Of a DNA stretch of 29,718 bases, positions 15,553 through 21,827 are shown piece after piece. Both the position numbers and the translations under genes were made by a program. Origin of the DNA: a virus. Within the stretch, counting starts at the first letter, position 1, and every line of letters begins with the position of its first letter. The notes beneath the pieces are model-generated. The model was not told where the DNA came from and made no database searches. It saw nothing but the letters and a program-made list of their open reading frames with translations. The stretch lies in IMG/VR virus record IMGVR_UViG_3300038954_000411, positions 1 through 29,718 of that record. One strand, 5' to 3'.

Positions 15553-16035
15553 AATCACCAGACAATGTGCTCCTCAAATTCCACAACTGCCACGTTGCAC
15601 TGATCTCGTCGACTGGCGTAGCGTCATACTCCTCATACGTCCAGCCCATTCGCTCGCAAAATAACACTTTCGCCAGCATCGGCGGAGGATTACCCGAGCC
15701 AACAGAGATTACCTGCGCCGCCGCTGCTAGCTCGTTCCGGCCAAAGGGTTCGCCACCGCCTTATCAATCTTCTCCAGCAACATTCTCAACAGATCAAACC
15801 CCAGTTCCTGTACGCCATCTGCATTCGGAGGAATCGGATCGCCGTCGTCGTCAACGAAATTCCAACGTATAATTGCCTCTCCCATCGCCTCATACCGTGT
15901 CTCTGGATCAAACATCCGGTCATATTCTTTCACTGGCATATTGATACGCACCGTCGCTTCCCATCCATCGTACGGCGCATCCATCTCAATATCGGATGTC
16001 CGCACCGGCATCCTGCGTTTTTCAGCCTCAGCCAT
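15551..16035 (-). CDS. Tail assembly chaperone, -1 frameshift fusion (G-T type)
   Basis: The long product of a programmed -1 frameshift. Frame 0 runs from ATG 16035; at the slippery heptamer 15742-15748 the ribosome steps back one base and reads on past the frame-0 stop to TAA 15551-15553, giving about 161 residues. The extension begins GRNELAAAAQ and includes GNPPPMLAKVLFCERMGW, TYEEYDATPVDEI and WQLWNLRSTLSGD, a segment very like the T-domain of tail chaperone fusions in siphoviruses. The long form is expected to bind the tape measure and tail tube during assembly at a low ratio to the short form. The extension has no plausible start of its own near its beginning, which supports frameshifting. 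Confidence 0.85.
15727..16035 (-). CDS. Tail assembly chaperone, short form (G type)
   Basis: A 102-residue acidic protein in the tail-chaperone position between tail tube and tape measure. It has TRYEAMGEAIIRWNFVDDDG and ends KIDKAVANPLAGTS before TAG at 15727-15729. ATG 16035 is chosen: an AGGAGGT lies eight bases upstream. A GTG three bases earlier is also possible. The first codons overlap the stop of the HhH protein gene. The short form is normally made in large excess over the fusion form. Confidence 0.85.
   Translation of the reverse strand: MAEAEKRRMPVRTSDIEMDAPYDGWEATVRINMPVKEYDRMFDPETRYEAMGEAIIRWNFVDDDGDPIPPNADGVQELGFDLLRMLLEKIDKAVANPLAGTS
15742..15748 (-). other. Programmed -1 ribosomal frameshift slippery site
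   Basis: Minus strand C CCT TTG in frame 0, an exact X XXY YYZ heptamer (CCC, TTT, G). It lies 12-18 bases before the frame-0 stop, inside the window where the -1 frame is open: the -1 frame has a TAA just upstream (the GATAAG region), so the shift must occur here or in the next few codons. Confidence 0.85.
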
Positions 16036-16387
16036 CACAATCTACCTCCTCGATTCCTAATAGATCCCTCGCCGCCGCCTGCCATCTCTCGATCATCGAC
16101 GTCGAGACGTTAACCATTGTAAGCTCTATCTCGATCGGGTCAGCGTTTGCCAGGTCAGCGACCGTCATAATATCCATCTGTGCCAAACCACGCTCGCGTT
16201 CCTCCCCAATGCCCGGCACATCCGTCACCGGCGCCATCTCTTGCGCATTATCATCCATTAAACGTACGCACCCAGACAACAACCGCGCCTGATCCGGCGT
16301 CAGCGAGATCACATCGCCCGGACAATATGTCTGTCCAGTCGAAGATTTCCAGATGTTCTTGAGAACACGATACTGTACCTCAACCAT
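16028..16387 (-). CDS. Small tail-region protein with helix-hairpin-helix domain
   Basis: A 119-residue protein. The N-terminal 45 residues look like a small beta barrel (VEVQYRVLKNIWKSS, CPGDVISLTPDQARLL). The C-terminal part is a helix-hairpin-helix unit (DVPGIGEERERGLAQMDI, TVADLANADP) followed by a helix (SMIERWQAAARDLL). Such domains usually bind nucleic acid or act as small packing modules. I chose ATG 16387, with AGGTGG five bases before it, over upstream GTGs. It lies between tail tube and chaperones, a slot that often holds a small neck or tail protein. Function unknown. Confidence 0.7.
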   Translation of the reverse strand: MVEVQYRVLKNIWKSSTGQTYCPGDVISLTPDQARLLSGCVRLMDDNAQEMAPVTDVPGIGEERERGLAQMDIMTVADLANADPIEIELTMVNVSTSMIERWQAAARDLLGIEEVDCDG

Positions 16388-16396
16388 AACCACCAC

Positions 16397-16882
16397 CTAG
16401 CTCACTGTGGCCCGGCTCGCTTTCCACGCCTGGAAGTTGAAATTGATCACGGCCAACCCATCCACTGGGAATTGGAAGTCAAGATCGTTGATTACCACGC
16501 GATCCAGCGTCCACTTCGTTGTCCCGGAACAATTGCCCTCCGGGAAAATGTACATATCACGATCCTCAACGTCCGTGCAGGCATCCGGCGCGTGCTGAGC
16601 ATCATACATACTCCACAGGTAGTCCTCTACCTCGTCAGTGTCGGAATTATAGAAAACCGTCATAGATCCATTGACCCGCGTCTGACCGGTCGGCACCGGC
16701 TCTACGCCATCCTCGTTGTATCCCATCGCTTCTGCCACATTGCCAGCGATGGTAAATGAGAACGAATTGGCCCGACTACGACCATCGGTGTCAGTACCAC
16801 TGATGTCAAATGTCGTCTGCGTGTTGTCCGGATCATCGACCATCTGCACTAACGCGTTTTTGCCGCTTACTCGTTTTCCCAT
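16397..16882 (-). CDS. Major tail tube protein
   Basis: A 161-residue protein in the major-tail-protein position. It starts MGKRVSGKNALVQMVDD and has beta-rich segments (SRANSFSFTIAGNVAEAMGY, VNGSMTVFYNSDTDEVEDYL) and a late strand KWTLDRVVINDLDFQFPVDG, typical of tube proteins built on a beta-sandwich. Its size is in the normal range for siphovirus tube subunits. An AGGAGG six bases before the ATG predicts high expression. The downstream order of chaperones and tape measure supports the call. Confidence 0.82.
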   Translation of the reverse strand: MGKRVSGKNALVQMVDDPDNTQTTFDISGTDTDGRSRANSFSFTIAGNVAEAMGYNEDGVEPVPTGQTRVNGSMTVFYNSDTDEVEDYLWSMYDAQHAPDACTDVEDRDMYIFPEGNCSGTTKWTLDRVVINDLDFQFPVDGLAVINFNFQAWKASRATVS

Positions 16883-16892
16883 CGTAAACCTC

Positions 16893-17360
16893 CTACTTGG
16901 TATGCGTATCTACATACGTACCAATGCCATCACACGTCACCGCGATCTGTACATCAGTTTCGTACGTTAGCTCAAATTCCACGCTCGACCACCTGGTATC
17001 GGCATAGACCATCTGCCCAACAGACCACTCGATCGCCGTCAGATCCCCTAATGCAATGTCACCAGTGACCGCTTTCAACTCGTCGTGTGCCAGAAACAAC
17101 GCCAACCCACGCCGAACCCACGGCCTGGCCGAGCTGATCGCCTCTGGCAACTCTACTCGTGGCCGGACCAGAATTACTACGCGCACGGTCACCGACGCCC
17201 CCCATCCGCCACGATACGCTCGCAACCCGCCAACACCCTCTGTTTCGAGCACCAGCGCAGCCGGATAATCGTTCACCGCTTCCGGCGGTTCGACATACAC
17301 AATCAACGCCTCATCCTGCTGCAGTACGCGCCCCAGCGCCTCGCAGATCAAGTCATCCAT
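16893..17360 (-). CDS. Tail terminator / minor tail-completion-like protein
   Basis: A 155-residue protein between connector and tail tube, the slot of the tail terminator. It begins with a helix (LICEALGRVLQQDEALIVYV) and has a beta sheet (ASVTVRVVILVRPRVELP, WSSVEFELTYETDVQIAV) around a central helix (SARPWVRRGLALFLAHDEL), consistent with the alpha/beta fold of terminator rings. It starts in a TGATG overlap with the connector stop, so the two are coupled. The role is assigned mainly by position and fold style. Confidence 0.65.
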   Translation of the reverse strand: MDDLICEALGRVLQQDEALIVYVEPPEAVNDYPAALVLETEGVGGLRAYRGGWGASVTVRVVILVRPRVELPEAISSARPWVRRGLALFLAHDELKAVTGDIALGDLTAIEWSVGQMVYADTRWSSVEFELTYETDVQIAVTCDGIGTYVDTHTK

Positions 17361-17914
17361 CAGCTGATCCTCAGCACTGGTGAGTGGCGCGTGTAACGCT
17401 CTAATACGCGGCGCACGTCAGCCGGAATCGCTCGCCGATAAACCAACTCTCCTAGCTCCGGGATCGCCGTCGAGTCCTGGTATCCGGCGTCCGCGCGTTT
17501 CAAAACGCGCATCGACCACGTCACTGCCAGATCCCAGATGTCGCTCGGTACACTATTCGAATACCCGAAGGTCCCGGTCACCGTAACCTCATCGCCTGCG
17601 TACCACGGTCCGTCCACCAGCGCCCAGGCCGACAGCGATCGATTGCGGCGTTCGGAATATTCATCCGAGCCCACCACGGATCCATTCCACGTCACCGTCG
17701 AGATGATAACATCGTCAACGGTCACAAAACCATTCCGTTGTGCTTCGAAGACCCGTTCTTCGCTGTCAGTTGATTCAAACGTCCGGCCGGTCTCCTCGTC
17801 AATACGCATGGAAACCGCGTCGATCACCTGCTCAACGTGCGCCTGCCGATCGCGCCATCGTGACATATCGGACCGCAATCGATCTGCGACATCATCAAAC
17901 GTACAATATGACAA
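17360..17914 (-). CDS. Head-tail connector (adaptor) protein
   Basis: A 184-residue protein whose beginning SYCTFDDVADRLRSDMSRW, followed by a helix (VEQVIDAVSMRIDEETGR), is typical of gp6-like adaptor subunits that extend the portal ring. A beta insertion follows (VTVDDVIISTVTWNGSVVG, DEVTVTGTFGYS), then SDIWDLAVTWSMRVLKRAD and a C-terminal helix with arginines. The start is a TTG at 17914 preceded at short distance by GGAGGT. No ATG gives a better match to the family start. A large hairpin (17926-17967) lies directly upstream and could affect translation. Confidence 0.78.
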   Translation of the reverse strand: MSYCTFDDVADRLRSDMSRWRDRQAHVEQVIDAVSMRIDEETGRTFESTDSEERVFEAQRNGFVTVDDVIISTVTWNGSVVGSDEYSERRNRSLSAWALVDGPWYAGDEVTVTGTFGYSNSVPSDIWDLAVTWSMRVLKRADAGYQDSTAIPELGELVYRRAIPADVRRVLERYTRHSPVLRIS

Positions 17915-17925
17915 AGTACCTCCGT

Positions 17926-17967
17926 CGGGCGGATATTTCCCGGGAAATCCCGAGCCATATCCGCCCG
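17926..17967 (-). other. Long inverted repeat with nested TATTTCC palindrome before connector
   Basis: Ten-base arms CGGGCGGATA (17926-17935) and TATCCGCCCG (17958-17967) enclose 22 bases that hold ATTTCC-CG-GGAAAT (17935-17948), the third relative of the phage palindrome. It ends next to the GGAGGT of the TTG-started connector gene. It could be an operator, an RNA structure that limits translation, or both. No T-run follows it, so a simple terminator is unlikely. The remaining bases to 18006 show nothing further. Confidence 0.55.
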
Positions 17968-18006
17968 TCTACAGCACATATAAAGCGTCTTATTACCTCT
18001 GTGACG

Positions 18007-18513
18007 CTAATTGTTCTTCGCTAGCGCCTTTACCGTCACCGTCACACCATTGGAGTTGCTGGCCTCGATCGCTGGACGTATGTACAGTCCGCGCATCGGC
18101 ATCGCTACGAAATCAGTTCCGTCGGCGTTGAGTACAATCTGATAATCAGCCTCCTTCACGCCCGAATTGAGGTAATTGTATGAGGCTGTAATCCAGTTTG
18201 TACCATCGACGCTATACTCTGGCGTTACCGTGATTGTTCCCGTCGACGAAAAATCCGCAGTCACGAACAACTCGACGCTGTTGTAATACCGCAAACGACC
18301 CACGTCACTCGGCTCGAACGTGGTGGTCGTAGTGTAGGCATCATAGAGCGTGTATAGATCAGCCGCCTGTACCGTACCCGCATCTGGATCGGTCGGCCCG
18401 GCCTCAACAACCTGAGCGCCCTCTGTCATCAGCCACGCCGTCAAACCACCCACGGCCCCCAGTACCAGCACCAACGCTACAACAATCCGCGCGATACCAC
18501 CATACTGCTTCAT
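18007..18513 (-). CDS. Signal-anchored protein in capsid cluster, unknown
   Basis: A 168-residue protein. Residues 8-29 form a strong membrane segment (ARIVVALVLVLGAVGGLTAW), followed by a beta-rich domain of about 125 residues (YYNSVELFVTADFSSTGTIT, TVTPEYSVDGTNWITASYN, NSNGVTVTVKALAKN). That domain resembles small beta-sandwiches used as head decorations or surface modules. A predicted signal anchor is unexpected for a virion gene placed between the capsid and connector genes. An AGGAGGT lies seven bases before the ATG, so it should be well translated. It may be a membrane or exported protein made late in infection, or a structural protein with a hydrophobic tail. I do not recognise the family. 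Confidence 0.75.
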   Translation of the reverse strand: MKQYGGIARIVVALVLVLGAVGGLTAWLMTEGAQVVEAGPTDPDAGTVQAADLYTLYDAYTTTTTFEPSDVGRLRYYNSVELFVTADFSSTGTITVTPEYSVDGTNWITASYNYLNSGVKEADYQIVLNADGTDFVAMPMRGLYIRPAIEASNSNGVTVTVKALAKNN

Positions 18514-18549
18514 CCCTTCACCTCCTGATTCTAATTTGCCCGCGACTGC

Positions 18550-19533
18550 CTACGATGGCGCCGCGATATCCGTCAGCTTGAACGCGCCCCGGCGCCCGGG
18601 GAACGGCAGCGTCGCGTAAGTTTTCAAAAAGTACTCGGTGTTGTCGGCTCCAGAGTTGGACGCTTCGACCTCGGTGATCGGCAGGAGCTCGTCCCACCAA
18701 ATGCCCCGCTGTCCCTGTCGTCCAGGAACGGGCGCAGGCAGCCTCTCGGGCACACCAACGATGGTACCCTGGCTCATATTGCGATGCGGGATCACCTCAA
18801 CCGGCACCCCCGTGATCGGATCGATGACATGCGTCACACGGTTGCTGCCGGCCATCATCCCCTGCTCGCCGCGCACCACGGTGATCGAGTGCGCCCCGGC
18901 GTCCAGCACCAGATCGTTGAGCGTGCCAGCCTCTACCGAGCTCATCAACATATAGTTGATCTGATACCCAGCGTCGTTGGCCTCCCTCAGCGCGGTTTTG
19001 ATGTCATCCATCACCAGATTGCCGCCAATGGACGTTACATAGGCGCTATTGTCAGCCGTGATCTGCGTGATCAATCCCTCGAACGAGTTGCTAGTGCCGT
19101 CGGCGTTGATGATTGCGTTCTCGATCTGTTTCTTCAGGCTGATGATCGCGTTCTGGCGTTCGGTTGTCTGCGCATCCTCGAACGTCGCGCCAGCCGCGCG
19201 GGCGAAGCCCGTCACCCCAAACGTGAACCCCATCAGCTTGTAGCCGGCGCTGCGAGATACATAGCTGCTCTCGGTGTCCTGCGGCGTGCCTCCCTCGGCG
19301 TAAAATACGCTACCGCCGGTGGAGAACCCAGTGACTTCCTTCCACTCCACCGCGCTACCGGACCCCTCCAGGACAACCAGCCGATTGAGAATCGGCGTCT
19401 CGACCGGATGCACGTGCAGCGCCTCCAGCAACAAATTCTCTTTGATAGGAATACCGTCCGTGCTGGCAATCGCCCGCTCCAGGTCGGCAATCTGCCCTTG
19501 CACATCCTTGAAAAGCGTCTTCCACTGTTCCAT
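18550..19533 (-). CDS. Major capsid protein
   Basis: A 327-residue protein following the protease-scaffold gene. It contains segments expected of an HK97-fold capsid: VETPILNRLVVLEGSGSAVE, VEWKEVTGFSTGGSVFYAEG, then LKKQIENAIINADG (spine-helix region), an alpha/beta A-domain with DDIKTALREANDAGYQINYM, and GVPVEVIPHRNMSQGTIVGV near the end. I chose ATG 19533 because AGGAGGT lies six bases upstream; an upstream in-frame ATG lacks one. No long N-terminal delta domain is visible, which fits the separate scaffold region at the C-terminus of the protease protein. Followed at once by the signal-anchored gene. Confidence 0.87.
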   Translation of the reverse strand: MEQWKTLFKDVQGQIADLERAIASTDGIPIKENLLLEALHVHPVETPILNRLVVLEGSGSAVEWKEVTGFSTGGSVFYAEGGTPQDTESSYVSRSAGYKLMGFTFGVTGFARAAGATFEDAQTTERQNAIISLKKQIENAIINADGTSNSFEGLITQITADNSAYVTSIGGNLVMDDIKTALREANDAGYQINYMLMSSVEAGTLNDLVLDAGAHSITVVRGEQGMMAGSNRVTHVIDPITGVPVEVIPHRNMSQGTIVGVPERLPAPVPGRQGQRGIWWDELLPITEVEASNSGADNTEYFLKTYATLPFPGRRGAFKLTDIAAPS

Positions 19534-19570
19534 CTGTGACCTCCTGCGCCACAACGGGCGCCACTAATTA

Positions 19571-21073
19571 CTACAGCGCCCCCTCACGGCGCGCTTTTTC
19601 GTACAGTTTGAGCAACTCATCGACCTCGGGCTCTCCGGCTTTCAAATCCTCCTTCCGGATCGTCCGCTCCAGGTCGCGGATCTGCTCCACGACCGACGGC
19701 TCGCCGTCGCCGGTGCGATTGACGCCGAGCGGGGCCGGTTGCGCTTCGACCTGCGCCACGCGAGCCTCCAGCGAGGCCAACCGCTCTTGCACAGCCTCCA
19801 CGGCCTGCACCGCGCGCTCAAGGCGCTCTACTGCGAAGGGCGGCTCCTCGCTGTCCTGGGGCTCATCGGCATCATCCCCTTCGCCGGGCTCAACGCCTTC
19901 GCGTACTGCCCGCGCCAATCCTTCGAGCTCATCGATCACATCCTCGACGCCTGGCGCCTCGTCGTCGTGGCCCAGCACGTCCCTCCAAATCCGCTCTTGC
20001 AATTCCATCTCGCTACCTCCTGTCTGCTGTTGGGCCCGCTGGACCTCCCAGGGCGCCCGTCGTCCCATCCGGCGGTACAACTCCTCGATGCGTTCCTCTA
20101 CATCGCGGCGCGTTACGTCACTCAGTTCGAAATTATCCAGGCCATCTACGGCCTGGTAGATAGCATCTTGCACCGCCACCAGCTCACCGTAATCGTTGAC
20201 GTCGGCAAATGGCAAGCGATACCCAGACCAATCCTCGGAATTGGACCAATCGCGCAGCAGGAAAGCGCGTCCATACTCGGCCCAATTGACCCGCTCCCGC
20301 TCGCCCTCGGTGGCGCGCTCCTGCAGCCGGGCGATAGCCTGCTCGCGATTCCATTCCTGCGCTACAGGGTATAAATTGATATCGCCGCAGCCTATCCACA
20401 TCTGGGCTCGGGTGATCCTGTTGGGCGCTTGCGCACGCCATAGCGCGATTGTCGCGTTCGGATCGGCCGGCCGGTCGCAAAGCGACACCTCATCAATCTC
20501 ATACTCTGTCACTCGCACCGTCAACGTATCCGCGCCCTCGTCCTCAATCTTCCAGGCCCGTGGATCAGCACCGATGCTAAATCCACGATAAACACCGCTC
20601 TTCACCTTCTTCCAGGCCTCGTCGTCGACGATGTGAGCGCCGATGTAGAGATCGCGGCTGTCCTCGCGTGGCGTGATCTCCCGCGCCACGCCCACCGCCG
20701 ATGGCTGGTGCATCTCGCGGATGTTGCCCCACTGCGCCCACTGCTCGGCGGCGGCTCGCGTGGCGTCAAAATCCAGGATCGTCAGGATGCCAGGAATGTC
20801 CTCGACTGGCTCCTCCGTGGTCACCACGCCATAAACCATCCGCTCCTCATCATCCGTGCGCGTGATTTGCCCGTGCAGCCGCAATCCTCGCTCTTTAAAT
20901 CGCGTCAAATCCATCCGATCTTCCCTCCCAGCGGCCGCGATGCAAGCGAAAATCGCCTCCTCGTCCGTGCCGCCATCCTCGATTACTGCGTTTGCCGCCT
21001 CGACGCAGATCTCAATCTCGTCATCATCCCAGGTCTTGGCCACGTCCGGCGGGTCATCAACAGTCCAGGGCAT
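19571..21073 (-). CDS. Prohead protease fused to scaffold domain
   Basis: A 500-residue fusion. Residues 1-50 are a small helical module (PWTVDDPPDVAKTWDDDEIE, ANAVIEDGGTDEEAIFACIAAAG) often found at the start of phage proteases. Residues 50-215 look like an XkdF-like/HK97-type prohead protease: LHGQITRTDDEERMVYGVV, REMHQPSAVGVAREITPRED with candidate His, and KVKSGVYRGFSIGADP with candidate Ser. A middle module from about 215 to 350 (SGYRLPFADVNDYGELVAVQ) is of unknown role. The last 140 residues are acidic coiled coil (ERLERAVQAVEAVQERLASL), typical of a scaffold or delta domain. It is followed directly by the capsid gene. No separate scaffold gene is present. Confidence 0.82.
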   Translation of the reverse strand: MPWTVDDPPDVAKTWDDDEIEICVEAANAVIEDGGTDEEAIFACIAAAGREDRMDLTRFKERGLRLHGQITRTDDEERMVYGVVTTEEPVEDIPGILTILDFDATRAAAEQWAQWGNIREMHQPSAVGVAREITPREDSRDLYIGAHIVDDEAWKKVKSGVYRGFSIGADPRAWKIEDEGADTLTVRVTEYEIDEVSLCDRPADPNATIALWRAQAPNRITRAQMWIGCGDINLYPVAQEWNREQAIARLQERATEGERERVNWAEYGRAFLLRDWSNSEDWSGYRLPFADVNDYGELVAVQDAIYQAVDGLDNFELSDVTRRDVEERIEELYRRMGRRAPWEVQRAQQQTGGSEMELQERIWRDVLGHDDEAPGVEDVIDELEGLARAVREGVEPGEGDDADEPQDSEEPPFAVERLERAVQAVEAVQERLASLEARVAQVEAQPAPLGVNRTGDGEPSVVEQIRDLERTIRKEDLKAGEPEVDELLKLYEKARREGAL

Positions 21074-21085
21074 AATTACCCCACC

Positions 21086-21430
21086 CTACGGGTGTGGCCA
21101 GCGTACCACCGCCGCCTCCACTCCATCACCGTCGAAATCCACATACACACTGCCGTCGGACTGGTTATAGAGCGATCGGCGAAATGGCCCTATCGTCGCT
21201 ATCTCCCCGTCTCCGATGGTAAACGTCCGCTCGCCAATCACCAGGTCTCCATCTACCTCCGCCGGCGTCTGCACTGTAACCTGAACAGCACCACCAGTAT
21301 CATTACTCAACAGCAACATTTCACGACCGCTGTTTGTAAACGACACGCCATCGACCGCCGTAGTCGCTGTCATCGAAACCGTCTGTCCCGCCGACCCCGT
21401 CTCCTGAGGCGTTAACCCCGCTCTTGCCAT
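21086..21430 (-). CDS. Small beta-rich head-region protein
   Basis: A 114-residue beta-rich protein (GQTVSMTATTAVDGVSFTNS, AVQVTVQTPAEVDG, VIGERTFTIGDGEIATIGPF, GSVYVDFDGDG). Small proteins of this style occur in phage head gene clusters and are usually annotated as hypothetical or decoration proteins. A GGAGG seven bases before the ATG supports the start, and it begins one base from the gp10-like stop. No export signal or catalytic motif. Role inferred from place only. Confidence 0.7.
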   Translation of the reverse strand: MARAGLTPQETGSAGQTVSMTATTAVDGVSFTNSGREMLLLSNDTGGAVQVTVQTPAEVDGDLVIGERTFTIGDGEIATIGPFRRSLYNQSDGSVYVDFDGDGVEAAVVRWPHP

Positions 21431-21431
21431 C

Positions 21432-21827
21432 TCAATCCTCCAGTTCCTGATCTAGCTCATCCTGATAGATGTTTGTAATCGTTCCAGCCTCTTTCTGCGC
21501 CACGCCCTGCACCGTCGGCCAGCGTCCGCGATGGACATCCGCCTGCTCCGTCAGATCCTGCACCTCTGGCGCGTAGGGCATTGTGTTGCCCGCGACGCCG
21601 ACAATATTGCCCGCCAGTCCGCGCACCTCCACAGCCCAGGCCCGGCCCAGCGAACCCGTTCGTCGGTATGTGCTACCCGGCGGTTTCGGCGGATAGGTCG
21701 CCAGGATGGCTCGCACGTGCTCAATTGCTCGCCGTGTGCCCCGACGTAGCACCCGGTCGAGATTGGCGTCAAATCGACGCTGGGCCTCGTCCAGGCCGCG
21801 CACTTCGATCTCGAGTACCTCGCTCAT
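21432..21827 (-). CDS. HK97 gp10-like head/tail completion protein
   Basis: A 131-residue protein that resembles the gp10-like family: EVRGLDEAQRRFDANLDRVL at the start, then KPPGSTYRRTGSLGRAWAVE and VGVAGNTMPYAPEVQDLTEQ, a layout typical of neck and tail completion proteins. ATG 21827 is chosen because it overlaps the portal-MuF stop in an ATGA; the longer in-frame start has no support. In many siphoviruses this gene lies after the connector; here it follows the portal, an unusual but known kind of rearrangement. Confidence 0.8.
   Translation of the reverse strand: MSEVLEIEVRGLDEAQRRFDANLDRVLRRGTRRAIEHVRAILATYPPKPPGSTYRRTGSLGRAWAVEVRGLAGNIVGVAGNTMPYAPEVQDLTEQADVHRGRWPTVQGVAQKEAGTITNIYQDELDQELED

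Noticed and set aside
19536-20374. Long plus-strand open frames opposite the protease-scaffold gene
   Set aside because: They are antisense to a recognisable protease-scaffold fusion, are Ser/Arg/Leu-rich as expected of GC-biased shadows, and have no ribosome binding site.
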